Positions 10,185 through 19,416 of a stretch of 64,000 nt of DNA are shown piece by piece (the first letter of the stretch is position 1; each line of letters starts with the position of its first letter). This DNA is from Anabaena sphaerica FACHB-251. Its GTDB lineage: Bacteria > Cyanobacteriota > Cyanobacteriia > Cyanobacteriales > Nostocaceae. The notes under the pieces are model-generated. The model saw nothing but the letters and a program-made list of their open reading frames with translations, made no database searches and was not told the DNA's origin. The position numbers were made by a program, and so were the translations under genes. The DNA lies in the NCBI RefSeq assembly GCF_014696825.1, contig NZ_JACJQU010000017.1:61100-125099 (forward strand). Direction: 5' to 3'.

Positions 10185-10267
10185 TAAAGCTTTGATATTG
10201 GATTTTTTATCTAAAATCCACAAGCAAAACGAGATTATCAATCCCAAATCTAAAATCCCAAATCAAA

Positions 10268-10714
10268 ATGAGACTCAACGATGTTAAGCCCCAAAAAGGC
10301 TCAAAAAAACGCCGTAAGCGTGTAGGTAGAGGTATTTCTGCCGGACAAGGCGCTAGTGCAGGTTTAGGTATGCGGGGTCAAAAATCCCGCTCTGGTAGCA
10401 GCACTAGACCAGGATTTGAGGGGGGTCAACAGCCATTGTACCGCCGTATACCCAAGCTCAAAGGCTTTCCTGTCGTTAATCGTAAAATTTACACTACGAT
10501 AAATGTAGAGAAGTTGGCCTCTCTAGCCGCTAATTCAGAAGTAACTTTAGCTTCTTTGAAAGAGTCCGGTATTGTTACATCTGTTAAAGGTCCATTGAAA
10601 ATATTAGGCAATGGAGAATTGGGCGTTCCGCTCAATGTACAAGCGGCAGCTTTCACAGGCCAAGCTCGCAGCAAAATTGAGGCAGCTGGCGGGAGTTGTC
10701 ACGTCTTAGACTGA
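10268..10714 (+). CDS. rplO: 50S ribosomal protein L15
   Basis: Late-assembling large-subunit protein. The 148-residue product has [20 protein letters not shown] at its start, a glycine-rich basic N-terminal tail ([19 protein letters not shown]) and the C-terminal [13 protein letters not shown]. The start is preceded by AT-rich repeat-like sequence (AATCCCAAATC repeated twice) with no Shine-Dalgarno motif. secY follows after 69 bp. Confidence 0.96.
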   Translation: MRLNDVKPQKGSKKRRKRVGRGISAGQGASAGLGMRGQKSRSGSSTRPGFEGGQQPLYRRIPKLKGFPVVNRKIYTTINVEKLASLAANSEVTLASLKESGIVTSVKGPLKILGNGELGVPLNVQAAAFTGQARSKIEAAGGSCHVLD

Positions 10715-10783
10715 GCCAGGACGGAGCATCCCCAGCTAGTCAACTCGCTTCCAGCGCCTGGTTCACTATAAAGGTAGCACTCT

Positions 10784-12097
10784 ATGATCAGTCGAGACAA
10801 AGCCCCAACGGCTCAAGAAACTTTTATGCAGATGGCGCAAGCAGCTGGACTGAGAGGTAGGCTGCTTGTTACGGTCGGTATTTTAATTTTGGTTCGCCTG
10901 GGCATCTTTTTACCAGTACCAGGAATTAATCGCGAGAGATTTGCAGAAGCTATATCCGGCAATAATTCCATCTTCGGATTATTGGATATATTTTCGGGAC
11001 GGGGACTCTCTACTTTGGGCGTATTCGCCTTGGGGATTTTGCCCTTTATTAATGCGTCCATTATCATCCAATTGCTGACTGCTGCTATTCCATCTTTAGA
11101 AAATTTACAGAAAAATGAAGGGGAAGCAGGTCGGCGGAAAATATCGCAAATTACCCGCTATGTAACTGTAGTTTGGGCGATTGTTCAAAGTGTAGCTTTT
11201 TCGGCATTATTCCTGCAACAATTTGCTTTGAATCCAGGCCCTTTGTTTGTAGCGGAAACGGCGATCGCTCTTACTGCTGGTTCAATGTTCGTGATGTGGG
11301 CATCAGAACTGATCACAGAACGGGGTATTGGTAATGGCGCATCTTTGTTGATTTTTGTCAATATTGTGGCTTCTTTACCAAAATCTTTAGGCAATACCAT
11401 TGACTTGGTACAAGTGGGTGGTAGAGAAGTTGTTGGTCGTGTGATTGTCCTGTTACTAGTTTTCCTCATGACAATTGTAGGAATTGTGTTTGTACAGGAA
11501 GGAATGCGCCGCATCCCGATTATTTCCGCCCGTCGTCAAGTAGGACGTAGAGTATTAGCAGAACAGCGTAGCTTTTTGCCTTTACGTTTGAATCAAGGTG
11601 GTGTGATGCCGATCATTTTTGCTGCGGCTATCCTCAGTTTGCCACTGCTAATTGCCAACTTCACAAAAAATGCTGATTTGGCAAATATCGTTAACACCTA
11701 TCTGAGTCCTAGCGGTTCTGGTTCTTGGGTTTATGCTTTGGTATACATGGTTTCCATTATCTTCTTTAGCTACTTCTATTCTTCCTTGATTCTTAACCCA
11801 GTAGATGTGGCACAAAACTTGAAGAAAATGGGTTCGAGTATTCCCGGTATTCGCCCCGGTAAGGCTACCAGTGAGTATATTGAGCGTGTTAGCAACCGAC
11901 TGACTTTTTTAGGCTCACTTTTCTTAGGTTTAGTGGCAATTATCCCTACAGCTATAGAAAGTACCTTAAATGTCCCTACTTTTAGAGGTTTGGGTGCTAC
12001 CTCTTTGTTGATTTTAGTGGGCGTGGCAATTGATACGGCAAGACAAATTCAAACCTACGTTATCTCTCAACGCTATGAAGGAATGGTGAAACAATAG
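10784..12097 (+). CDS. secY: Preprotein translocase subunit SecY
   Basis: Channel subunit of the Sec translocon, in cyanobacteria serving both plasma and thylakoid membranes. The 437-residue protein has the ten-segment hydrophobic pattern of SecY, the plug-side GINRERFAEA region, the cytosolic loop IPIISARRQVGRR and the C-terminal MGSSIPGIRPGKATSEYIER loop that contacts SecA and ribosomes. It ends in a one-base overlap with adk, the same secY-adk order seen in many bacteria. Confidence 0.97.
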   Translation: MISRDKAPTAQETFMQMAQAAGLRGRLLVTVGILILVRLGIFLPVPGINRERFAEAISGNNSIFGLLDIFSGRGLSTLGVFALGILPFINASIIIQLLTAAIPSLENLQKNEGEAGRRKISQITRYVTVVWAIVQSVAFSALFLQQFALNPGPLFVAETAIALTAGSMFVMWASELITERGIGNGASLLIFVNIVASLPKSLGNTIDLVQVGGREVVGRVIVLLLVFLMTIVGIVFVQEGMRRIPIISARRQVGRRVLAEQRSFLPLRLNQGGVMPIIFAAAILSLPLLIANFTKNADLANIVNTYLSPSGSGSWVYALVYMVSIIFFSYFYSSLILNPVDVAQNLKKMGSSIPGIRPGKATSEYIERVSNRLTFLGSLFLGLVAIIPTAIESTLNVPTFRGLGATSLLILVGVAIDTARQIQTYVISQRYEGMVKQ

Positions 12098-12651
12098 TGA
12101 CGCGATTAATCTTCTTGGGACCACCAGGTGCTGGTAAAGGAACTCAGTCCAAAATTTTGGCTGATTTTTTGAATATTCCCCATATTTCTACTGGTGACAT
12201 TTTACGGCAAGCCATTCAAGACCAAACTTCTTTGGGTATCAAAGCCCAAAGCTATATGGATCAGGGTGAGTTAGTTCCTGATCAACTTGTGGAAGATTTG
12301 GTTAAGGAACGCCTTTTTCAACCAGATACTGAAAACGGTTGGATTCTTGATGGCTTTCCCCGCAAAGTAACCCAGGCGGTATTTTTGGCAGAATTACTGG
12401 CAGAAACAGGGCAGAGTGGCGAAAAGGCAGTCAACTTAGATGCACCAGATGAAATAGTTATCTCTCGGTTGCTGGGACGTGGACGCAAAGACGATAGCGA
12501 AGAAGTGATTCGTCGTCGTTTAGAAGTATACCGCGATGAAACTGCACCCTTGATTGACTATTACAGCGATCGCCACAAACTTTTGACTGTTAACGGTAAT
12601 CAGTCCCCAGAAGAAGTCACCACCGAATTAAAAAACGTCATAGCTGCTTAA
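12097..12651 (+). CDS. adk: Adenylate kinase
   Basis: Interconverts ATP + AMP and 2 ADP in the cytoplasm. P-loop GPPGAGKGTQ at residues 7-16, AMP-binding region STGDILRQAI and DGFPR are all present. At 184 residues it is the short type lacking the zinc-binding LID insertion. The GTG start overlaps the secY stop by one base. There is no map gene between adk and infA, unlike in many other bacteria. A 220-bp spacer follows with no gene. Confidence 0.96.
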   Translation: MTRLIFLGPPGAGKGTQSKILADFLNIPHISTGDILRQAIQDQTSLGIKAQSYMDQGELVPDQLVEDLVKERLFQPDTENGWILDGFPRKVTQAVFLAELLAETGQSGEKAVNLDAPDEIVISRLLGRGRKDDSEEVIRRRLEVYRDETAPLIDYYSDRHKLLTVNGNQSPEEVTTELKNVIAA

Positions 12652-12871
12652 AGGGACAGTCCGGGGAAACATAGGAGAGCAGAAAAGATCAGGCAAACAA
12701 AAGGGAATATTTATCTTTACTTTTGCATAAGTGCCTTTTCCCCATCCCCCGTCCCCAGTCCCTTTTAGCTAAGATATATTAATAAACTGTTGATATATTT
12801 CGCAAGTTGTGTTGTCTTACCGATTGCATCTGTGGCAACGGAACAAAAAATTGTTGAGTTGAGGAAAAAAC

Positions 12872-13096
12872 TTGTCTAAACAAGATTTGATTGAAATGGA
12901 AGGGACTGTCACCGAGTCATTGCCTAATGCAATGTTTCGTGTTGATTTGGACAACGGTTTTAATGTCTTAGCACACATTTCCGGCAAAATTCGCCGTAAT
13001 TACATCAAAATTTTACCTGGCGATCGCGTCAAAGTGGAGTTAACTCCCTACGACCTGACAAAAGGCAGAATCACCTATCGACTACGGAAAAAGTAA
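12872..13096 (+). CDS. infA: Translation initiation factor IF-1
   Basis: Binds the 30S A site during initiation. The 74-residue OB-fold protein starts (TTG, preceded by GTTGAGG) [20 protein letters not shown] and has the conserved [19 protein letters not shown]. The TTG start is accepted because this is exactly where the family begins and no ATG is available nearby. It lies in the usual position ahead of rpmJ-rpsM-rpsK-rpoA. Confidence 0.96.
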
Positions 13097-13158
13097 AAAT
13101 AATGTAGAGAATCTTACCATAAATCAGCTTTTTTGGGATTTACCCATTTACTTAACTG

Positions 13159-13186
13159 AAATAATTTCTCTAGAAATGCTATAATT
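13159..13186 (+). promoter_or_regulatory. Possible internal promoter before rpmJ
   Basis: A perfect TATAAT at 13180-13185 lies 28 bp before the rpmJ start. A weak -35 candidate (TGAAAT) sits 17 bp upstream. It could allow extra transcription of rpmJ-rpsM-rpsK. This rests on sequence resemblance only. Confidence 0.3.
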
Positions 13187-13213
13187 TACCATTTGGAGTC
13201 AAGTAGAAAAGGC

Positions 13214-13327
13214 ATGAAAGTCAGAGCCTCAGTCAAAAAAATCTGTGAAAAGTGCAGCGTGATCAAACGCCGTGGTCGCGTCATGGTGATTTGTGAAAAC
13301 CCAAAACACAAGCAACGTCAAGGATAA
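13214..13327 (+). CDS. rpmJ: 50S ribosomal protein L36
   Basis: A 37-residue protein: [16 protein letters not shown] then [21 protein letters not shown]. Cys11, Cys14, Cys27 and His32 form the zinc site, so this is the zinc-binding form of L36. It is a structural protein of the large subunit. Length and position between infA and rpsM are exactly as expected; the start is the ATG at 13214 with GGAG and AAAAGG upstream. Confidence 0.96.
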   Translation: MKVRASVKKICEKCSVIKRRGRVMVICENPKHKQRQG

Positions 13328-13439
13328 AACTCTGAACTACCAGAGTCTGGTGCATTCCCAAATCACCATCAAAACCAAAGGACCTGCTTAATTACGTTTT
13401 GGCAACTGCGAATACGAACAAAAGAGGGAGATATTCATT

Positions 13440-13820
13440 GTGGCACGGATTTCGGGAGTAGACCTTCCCCGCGATAAGCGCGTAGAGATTGGTCTGACTT
13501 ACATTTACGGAATTGGGTTATCAAGGTCGCAGGAAATCCTAGCAGCCAGCGGTGTGAACCCAGACACCCGCGTTAAAGACTTAAGTGATGCTGATGTAGC
13601 AGCCCTGAGAGCCGAAATAGAAAGCAACTATCAAGTTGAAGGAGACTTACGGCGCTTAGAGGCGATGAACATCAAACGCCTAGTTGATATTGGCTGTTAT
13701 CGAGGTCGTCGTCATCGCATGGGTTTACCTGTGAGAGGACAAAGAACCCGCACCAACGCCAGAACCAGACGCGGAAGAAGACAGACAGTGGCTGGGAAGA
13801 AGAAAGCCCCTGGCAAATAA
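13440..13820 (+). CDS. rpsM: 30S ribosomal protein S13
   Basis: Head protein of the small subunit that contacts the P-site tRNA and L5. The 126-residue product begins (GTG, GAGGGAG upstream) [20 protein letters not shown] and contains [19 protein letters not shown] with the tRNA-contacting basic tail. It is followed by rpsK after 54 bp. Confidence 0.97.
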   Translation: MARISGVDLPRDKRVEIGLTYIYGIGLSRSQEILAASGVNPDTRVKDLSDADVAALRAEIESNYQVEGDLRRLEAMNIKRLVDIGCYRGRRHRMGLPVRGQRTRTNARTRRGRRQTVAGKKKAPGK

Positions 13821-13874
13821 TTTTTCTTGGCTTGCTCATCCAAGCAAGTTTTACCTTAAATTCACTAAACAAAC

Positions 13875-14270
13875 ATGGCAAGACAACCAACTAAAAAATC
13901 CGGGAGCAAGAAGCAGAAACGGAACGTACCCAACGGCATGGCCTACATTCAGTCTACTTTCAACAATAGCATTGTCACCATTACCGACCAAAATGGAGAT
14001 GTCATCTCCTGGGCAAGTGCTGGTTCTAGTGGATTTAAGGGGGCAAAAAAGGGAACACCCTTCGCAGCACAAACCGCTGCTGAAAGTGCAGGCCGCCGAG
14101 CCATCGATCAAGGGATGCGTCAAATTGAAGTCATGGTCAGCGGACCTGGAGCAGGTAGAGAAACTGCTATCCGGGCGCTGCAAGGAGCAGGACTGGAAAT
14201 TACGCTGATTCGGGATATTACCCCGATTCCTCACAATGGCTGCCGTCCACCCAAGCGCCGTCGAGTTTAA
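13875..14270 (+). CDS. rpsK: 30S ribosomal protein S11
   Basis: Platform protein of the small subunit. The 131-residue sequence has the family markers [37 protein letters not shown] and the C-terminal [19 protein letters not shown]. It is the last small-subunit gene before the long rpoA leader. Confidence 0.97.
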   Translation: MARQPTKKSGSKKQKRNVPNGMAYIQSTFNNSIVTITDQNGDVISWASAGSSGFKGAKKGTPFAAQTAAESAGRRAIDQGMRQIEVMVSGPGAGRETAIRALQGAGLEITLIRDITPIPHNGCRPPKRRRV

Positions 14271-14615
14271 CTGTCAACTGTTAAGCACGATCAGGCGGGA
14301 AGTTAATGTTAAAGCAAATCACCTACAAGGCTATCTGGGGCTTATAGAGTATTAACTGCTTAAGCAAAGTTAATACTTGTTCTCTTCAGATCCATGCGGT
14401 GACTAGGAAGCACATCAGCTCTTCCTATAGGGAGGGCTGCTAAACTTTCGACAATCCAAAATATTTTCAGTGCCTGCGGGTTGAATTGGAAAATCAAACT
14501 TTAACGCCCTTAGATGTTGGCAGTTTGATCAACCACAGCCATAGATCAGAGCATAAAGTGAATTCGAGAGGCAAATCAATGCCTGCTAGCAGCACCTTAA
14601 AAGGGAGGCTACTCC
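14271..14615 (+). promoter_or_regulatory. Structured leader between rpsK and rpoA
   Basis: This 345-bp spacer has no gene. It contains a perfect 10-bp inverted repeat, AGTATTAACT at 14348-14357 and its complement at 14368-14377, with a 10-base loop that is itself partly palindromic (GCTTAAGC). A second hairpin (AGGAAG/CTTCCT, about 14405-14427) follows. No T-run typical of an intrinsic terminator follows the first hairpin. It may hold a separate rpoA promoter or an attenuation or processing site; that role is inferred. Confidence 0.4.
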
Positions 14616-15560
14616 GTGGCGCAGTTTCAAATTGAATGTGTAGAGTCTAATACAGAGGAAAGTCGGAGCCATTACAGTAAATTTGTTCTCGAACCGCTAG
14701 AACGTGGTCAAGGAACAACTGTAGGCAACGCGTTACGGCGGGTTTTGCTTTCCAATCTAGAGGGAACAGCAGTTACAGCAGTGCGTATAGCTGGGGTTAG
14801 TCATGAGTTTGCCACAGTTCCTGGCGTGCGGGAAGATGTGCTGGAAATTCTCATGCGAATGAAGGAAGTTATCCTCAAAAGCTATTCCTCTCAACCCCAA
14901 ATTGGTCGGTTACTAGTTAATGGTCCTGCAACAATCACAGCGGCACATTTTGATTTGCCAAGTGAAGTAGAAGTGATCGATCCAACGCAGTATGTAGCTA
15001 CCATCGCCGAAGGTGGCAAACTGGAAATGGAATTTCGGATCGAGAGAGGTAAAGGTTATCGCACTGTAGAGCGCGGAAGGGAAGAAGCCACATCTTTGGA
15101 CTTTCTGCAAATTGACTCGGTGTTTATGCCGGTGCGAAAAGTCAACTATAGCGTTGAAGAAGCCCGTGGGGATGGAACCCTCAAAGATCGACTGCTGTTA
15201 GAAGTTTGGACTAACGGCAGTCTTTCCCCTCAAGAAGCACTATCTTCCTCTGCGGGAATTTTGGTAGATTTATTCAACCCGTTGAAAGATATCTCCCTGG
15301 AACCAACGGATACTGGTTCAGATATTCCAGACGATCCAACTGCTCAGATTCCCATTGAAGAATTGCAACTTTCTGTCCGGGCATATAACTGTCTCAAACG
15401 AGCGCAAGTTAACTCTGTGGCAGATTTGTTGGATTATACCCAAGAAGACCTCCTAGAAATCAAAAACTTTGGTCAAAAGTCAGCGGAAGAGGTAGTGGAA
15501 GCTTTACAGCGTCGCTTAGGCATTACTTTACCGCAGGAAAGAGGTTCTAAACAAAGTTAA
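14616..15560 (+). CDS. rpoA: DNA-directed RNA polymerase subunit alpha
   Basis: Scaffold subunit of RNA polymerase. The 314-residue product has the N-terminal dimerisation domain (LEPLERGQGTTVGNALRRVL) and a C-terminal domain from about residue 235 with AYNCLKRAQVNSVADLLDYT and NFGQKSAEEVVEAL, the DNA/activator-binding helices. GTG start with GGGAGG upstream. A typical gene-order partner, rplQ, begins 32 bp later. Confidence 0.98.
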   Translation: MAQFQIECVESNTEESRSHYSKFVLEPLERGQGTTVGNALRRVLLSNLEGTAVTAVRIAGVSHEFATVPGVREDVLEILMRMKEVILKSYSSQPQIGRLLVNGPATITAAHFDLPSEVEVIDPTQYVATIAEGGKLEMEFRIERGKGYRTVERGREEATSLDFLQIDSVFMPVRKVNYSVEEARGDGTLKDRLLLEVWTNGSLSPQEALSSSAGILVDLFNPLKDISLEPTDTGSDIPDDPTAQIPIEELQLSVRAYNCLKRAQVNSVADLLDYTQEDLLEIKNFGQKSAEEVVEALQRRLGITLPQERGSKQS

Positions 15561-15592
15561 TTTCAGTCCCTAATAAGTCATAGTGCATTATT

Positions 15593-15943
15593 ATGCGTCA
15601 CCGTTGTCGAGTCAAAAAACTTGGTAAACCAGCTGACCAGCGTCGCGCTCTGTTGCGATCGCTGACCACCGAGCTAATCCGTCATGGTCGGATTACCACT
15701 ACTTTAATCCGCGCTAAAGTCCTGCGGAGTGAAGCAGAGAAGATGATCACCCTAGCTAAAGATGGTTCTTTAGCAGCACGTCGGGAAGCACTGGGCTACA
15801 TCTACGACAAAACCCTAGTTCATGCCTTATTTGAGCAAGCACCCACTCGGTATGCTAACCGTCAAGGGGGTTATACTCGCATTCTGCATACCATTCCCCG
15901 TCGTGGTGATAATGCGGAAATGGCGATTATTGAATTAGTTTAA
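15593..15943 (+). CDS. rplQ: 50S ribosomal protein L17
   Basis: Large-subunit protein near the tunnel exit. The 116-residue product begins [20 protein letters not shown] and contains [20 protein letters not shown] and [20 protein letters not shown], typical of the family. The stop is followed directly by a GGGAACA heptamer array. Confidence 0.97.
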   Translation: MRHRCRVKKLGKPADQRRALLRSLTTELIRHGRITTTLIRAKVLRSEAEKMITLAKDGSLAARREALGYIYDKTLVHALFEQAPTRYANRQGGYTRILHTIPRRGDNAEMAIIELV

Positions 15944-15971
15944 GGGAACAGGGAACAGGGAACAGGGAACA
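15944..15971. repeat. Heptamer array GGGAACA x4
   Basis: Four perfect 7-bp units begin right behind the rplQ stop codon. A TGACCACTGACCACTGAC stretch, again with 7-bp spacing, follows up to the truA start. Confidence 0.9.
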
Positions 15972-16020
15972 GTGAAGAATCAAAACTGCTCACTGACCAC
16001 TGACCACTGACAAAACCAGT

Positions 16021-16899
16021 ATGTTAGAAAGCCGCCAGCCGACACCAACTTACCGAGTAGCCTTGGTCATTCAGTATCTAGGCACTAGTTTTCATGGCTG
16101 GCAACGGCAAAAGGCGCAGCGAACCGTCCAAGAAGAGATAGAAACAGCTATAGCTACTGTTCTGGGGTATCATGTGACACTCCACGGCGCAGGGCGAACC
16201 GATGCCGGAGTTCACGCATCTGCTCAAGTAGCCCATTTTGATGCCACAGGTTTAATTCCCGCGCACAAGTGGGCAACAGTTCTGAACAGTTACCTACCCC
16301 CGGATATATTAATCAGAGCTTCGGCGGGTGTAAACGACCGTTGGCACGCTCGCTTTAGTGCAATGTTCCGACGGTATCGGTACACAATCTATACTGAAGC
16401 TCTACCAAACTTGTTTGTGAACTCCTTCAGTTGGCATTATTATTATGCTCCCTTGGATGAATCCTTAATTCAAGCTGCCCTTAAACCTCTGCTGGGAAAA
16501 CATCATTTAGCGGCTTTTCATCGTGCAGGATCAGCACGATCGCATTCCTGGGTAGAAGTACAAGCAGTAGAGTGTCGTCGTAGCGGTTCCTTTATCCATA
16601 TTGAAATTCAGGCAAATGGATTTTTGTATGGCATGGTGCGGCTGTTGGTAGGGATGCTGGTAGAAGTAGGTTCTGGACAGCGATCGCTCGATGATTTCAC
16701 CGACATTTGGAAAGAACAACGCCGGGAAAAAGTGAAATATGCCGCACCACCCCAAGGCTTATGCTTGTTAAGAGTAGGGTATCCAGATTTTCCTTTTCCC
16801 TCGGAAATTTGGTATGACACCCTACCATATTTAGTGTTTGGTCATGATGGAAAGGTGACAGGTGACAGGGAACAGGTAACAGTGGAGAATAACCACTGA
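16021..16899 (+). CDS. truA: tRNA pseudouridine(38-40) synthase TruA
   Basis: Converts uridine to pseudouridine at positions 38-40 of the tRNA anticodon arm. The 292-residue protein has the catalytic motif GAGRTDAGVHA with Asp61, plus RYRYTIYTEALPN and the C-terminal GFLYGMVRLLVGMLVEVG signature. Its location between rplQ and rplM is normal for the phylum. The last residues (DREQVTVENNH) run into repeat-derived sequence, suggesting the C-terminal tail grew by stop-codon loss into a heptamer array. Confidence 0.95.
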   Translation: MLESRQPTPTYRVALVIQYLGTSFHGWQRQKAQRTVQEEIETAIATVLGYHVTLHGAGRTDAGVHASAQVAHFDATGLIPAHKWATVLNSYLPPDILIRASAGVNDRWHARFSAMFRRYRYTIYTEALPNLFVNSFSWHYYYAPLDESLIQAALKPLLGKHHLAAFHRAGSARSHSWVEVQAVECRRSGSFIHIEIQANGFLYGMVRLLVGMLVEVGSGQRSLDDFTDIWKEQRREKVKYAAPPQGLCLLRVGYPDFPFPSEIWYDTLPYLVFGHDGKVTGDREQVTVENNH

Positions 16900-16964
16900 C
16901 AACTAACGACTGACAACTGACAACCAGCAACGGACCAACAACAAAAAACAAAGGACAAATAACA

Positions 16965-17420
16965 ATGAGTAGTAAAACTTACCTTCCTCCTCAAGCATCC
17001 CTTGAGCGCGAGTGGTACATAGTAGATGCCACCGATAAACGTCTCGGCCGACTAGCCAGCGAAATTGCTATGGTTCTAAGAGGCAAAAGAAAAGTCGAAT
17101 ATACTCCCCACTTAGACACAGGTGATTTCGTTGTTGTCATTAACGCCGAAAAAGTAGCAGTTACAGGTAAAAAACGTACCCAAAAACTTTACCGTCGCCA
17201 TTCCGGTCGTCCTGGTGGGATGAAGACAGAAACTTTTGCCAAACTGCAACAGCGCCTACCAGAAAGGATTTTAGAACACGCCGTTAAAGGTATGTTGCCT
17301 AAAAATAGCTTGGGTAAGCAATTATTCACAAAATTGAAAGTCTACGCTGGACCTACCCATCCCCACGCAGCGCAACAACCAAAAGAACTCATTATTAATA
17401 CAATTCCTGGAGAAAACTAA
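16965..17420 (+). CDS. rplM: 50S ribosomal protein L13
   Basis: Early-assembly large-subunit protein. The 151-residue product has [20 protein letters not shown], the signature [18 protein letters not shown] and [18 protein letters not shown]. It overlaps rpsI by one base, the common rplM-rpsI pairing. The upstream spacer contains AACTGAC-like units and ends in ACAAAGGACAAATAACA just before the ATG. Confidence 0.97.
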   Translation: MSSKTYLPPQASLEREWYIVDATDKRLGRLASEIAMVLRGKRKVEYTPHLDTGDFVVVINAEKVAVTGKKRTQKLYRRHSGRPGGMKTETFAKLQQRLPERILEHAVKGMLPKNSLGKQLFTKLKVYAGPTHPHAAQQPKELIINTIPGEN

Positions 17421-17836
17421 TGCAAGTAGCAGAAGCTAACAGCGGTCGCGCCGTTTACTGGGGTACTGGCCGTCGTAAATCAGCAGTAGCACGGGTACGC
17501 CTAGTTCCAGGCGAAGGTAAATTTGTAGTCAACGGCAAAGATGGAGAATTATACTTCCAATTCAATGCCAACTACTTAGGAGCTATCAAAGCACCCTTAG
17601 AGACTTTGGGACTAGAAAGCGAATACGACATTTTGGTGAAAGCCGAAGGTGGTGGCTTGACAGGACAAGCAGATTCTATTCGTTTGGGAGTTGCTCGTGC
17701 TTTATGTCAGCTAGACCCAGATAATCGCTCACCTTTGAAAACCGAAGGCTATCTAACTCGTGACCCACGAGCTAAAGAACGCAAAAAATACGGTTTACAC
17801 AAAGCCCGGAAAGCTCCTCAATACTCCAAACGGTAA
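17420..17836 (+). CDS. rpsI: 30S ribosomal protein S9
   Basis: Small-subunit head protein whose C-terminal tail reaches the P-site tRNA. The 138-residue product has [38 protein letters not shown] and the typical C terminus [17 protein letters not shown], the final KR being the tRNA-contacting end. Its TAA stop shares a base with the AGGCAGG heptamer array. Confidence 0.97.
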   Translation: MQVAEANSGRAVYWGTGRRKSAVARVRLVPGEGKFVVNGKDGELYFQFNANYLGAIKAPLETLGLESEYDILVKAEGGGLTGQADSIRLGVARALCQLDPDNRSPLKTEGYLTRDPRAKERKKYGLHKARKAPQYSKR

Positions 17837-17870
17837 GGCAGGAGGCAGGAGGCAGGAGGCAGGAGGCAGA
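17836..17870. repeat. Heptamer array AGGCAGG x5
   Basis: Five 7-bp units (the last AGGCAGA) abut the rpsI stop codon, filling part of the 126-bp rpsI-rpmE spacer. Confidence 0.9.
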
Positions 17871-17962
17871 AGGTATTCTAAATTTTCCCCAGTCCCCACT
17901 CCCCAGTCCCTAGTCCCCAATCCTAGTTATAATTCTGATAGAAAAACACCACAAAAGGAACA

Positions 17963-18196
17963 ATGGCTAAATCTGATATTCATCCCCAGTGGTATCCAGA
18001 GGCAAAAGTCTACTGCAACGGTCAAGTTGTGATGACTATTGGTTCTACCAAACCCGAATTACACGTAGATGTTTGGTCTGGAAACCACCCATTTTACACA
18101 GGCACTCAGAAAATTATTGACGCTGAGGGTAGAGTTGAACGCTTCCTCCGTAAATATGGTATGTCTAGCGAGCAAAGCAGCAAAGACAAAAAGTAG
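17963..18196 (+). CDS. rpmE: 50S ribosomal protein L31 (zinc-free type)
   Basis: Protein of the intersubunit bridge B1b. The 77-residue product begins MAKSDIHPQWYPEAKVYCNG. Zinc-type L31 has paired cysteines, including one in a VDVCSxCHPFYTG-like motif; here that motif is VDVWSGNHPFYTG and only Cys18 remains, so the protein should not bind zinc. This is the usual cyanobacterial form. AAAGGAAC upstream is its ribosome-binding site. Confidence 0.95.
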   Translation: MAKSDIHPQWYPEAKVYCNGQVVMTIGSTKPELHVDVWSGNHPFYTGTQKIIDAEGRVERFLRKYGMSSEQSSKDKK

Positions 18197-18220
18197 CTGG
18201 TTGGCTGTAGCTTTTAACGA

Positions 18221-18244
18221 CGACCCTGCATTGATGTAGGGTCG
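18221..18244 (+). terminator. Hairpin between rpmE and prfA
   Basis: A 10-bp stem (CGACCCTGCA / TGTAGGGTCG, one G-U pair) with a TTGA loop follows rpmE. There is no strong T-run after it, so it may be an attenuating or RNA-stabilising hairpin and not a full terminator. Confidence 0.45.
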
Positions 18245-18301
18245 CTTGTCATTTAATGCAGTAGCCACACTTGTTATTTTTTAGGAGCAATCGCACGCGT
18301 C

Positions 18302-19396
18302 ATGGCTGAATCATACCTGCTGGAGAAACTTAAATCTGTTGAACAAACCTTTCATGAATTAACTCGTCGTCTGGGTGATCCTGATACGACTAAAAACCCT
18401 GATGAGTATCAAAAAATTGCCAAGTCTCGTTCTTCTTTGGAAGAAGTAGTTAATACCTACGAAACTTGGAAAACAGCCCAGGAAGAATTAATAGGGGCGC
18501 GTCAGGTACTCAAAGAAGCAAATAGTGATCCAGAGTTGCAAGAAATGGCAGCTTTGGAAGTCAATGAATTAGTAGAAAAGCTGGAATACCTGGAAAGTCG
18601 TTTGAAGGTGTTACTGCTACCCCGTGACCCCAATGATGATAAAAACATCATGTTGGAAATTCGCGCTGGGACTGGTGGCGATGAAGCTAGTATTTGGGCT
18701 GGAGATTTGCTGCGGATGTATTCCCGCTATGCTGATACTCAAGGCTGGAGAGTGAAGCTAGTCAGCGAGTCTCTCGGTGATATGGGCGGCTTCAAAGAAG
18801 TGATTTTAGAAATTCAAGGCGACAGCGTTTACAGTAAGCTGAAGTTTGAAGCTGGTGTACATCGTGTGCAGCGCGTCCCCGCCACGGAAGCTGGGGGAAG
18901 AGTTCACACTTCTACAGCCACTATCGCAATTATGCCGGAAGTGGATGAAGTAGAAATTCATATTGACCCGAAAGATATTGAAATGAGTACAGCCCGTTCT
19001 GGTGGTGCTGGTGGACAAAACGTTAACAAGGTAGAAACAGCCGCTGACTTGTTCCACAAACCAACAGGAATCAGAATTTTCTGTACAGAAGAACGCAGCC
19101 AGTTACAAAACAAAGAACGGGCGATGCAAATTTTGCGGGCGAAACTCTATGAAATGAAGCTACGGGAACAACAAGAAGCTGTCACTTCTATGAGGCGATC
19201 GCAAGTAGGTACAGGTTCCCGTTCTGAAAAAATTCGCACCTACAATTATAAAGATAGCCGGGTGACTGACCACCGTTTAGGTCAAAATTTTACCCTTAAC
19301 CCTGTCTTGGAAGGCGATTTAGAAACTTTAGTCCAATCTTGTATATCTCAAGACCAACAAGAGCGTTTAGCAGAGTTAGCTGCTGCTAACAACTAA
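18302..19396 (+). CDS. prfA: Peptide chain release factor 1
   Basis: Terminates translation at UAA and UAG. The 364-residue protein has the peptide-anticodon tripeptide PAT at 193-195, which separates RF1 from RF2 (SPF), and the catalytic GGQ at 237-239 in [14 protein letters not shown]. It has the normal length for RF1. ATG at 18302 with TTTTAGGAGC upstream. It closes the ribosomal superoperon and is followed by a terminator-like hairpin. Confidence 0.97.
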   Translation: MAESYLLEKLKSVEQTFHELTRRLGDPDTTKNPDEYQKIAKSRSSLEEVVNTYETWKTAQEELIGARQVLKEANSDPELQEMAALEVNELVEKLEYLESRLKVLLLPRDPNDDKNIMLEIRAGTGGDEASIWAGDLLRMYSRYADTQGWRVKLVSESLGDMGGFKEVILEIQGDSVYSKLKFEAGVHRVQRVPATEAGGRVHTSTATIAIMPEVDEVEIHIDPKDIEMSTARSGGAGGQNVNKVETAADLFHKPTGIRIFCTEERSQLQNKERAMQILRAKLYEMKLREQQEAVTSMRRSQVGTGSRSEKIRTYNYKDSRVTDHRLGQNFTLNPVLEGDLETLVQSCISQDQQERLAELAAANN

Positions 19397-19416
19397 TACT
19401 CATTCTTAAATAACCT

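Noticed and set aside
8104..10267. Absence of rpsN (S14) and rpmD (L30) from the ribosomal cluster
   Set aside because: Normal for cyanobacteria, not a deletion.
12652..12871. Possible small RNA between adk and infA
   Set aside because: Only a pyrimidine-rich CCCC-containing stretch and AT-rich direct repeats are visible; nothing specific to an RNA gene.
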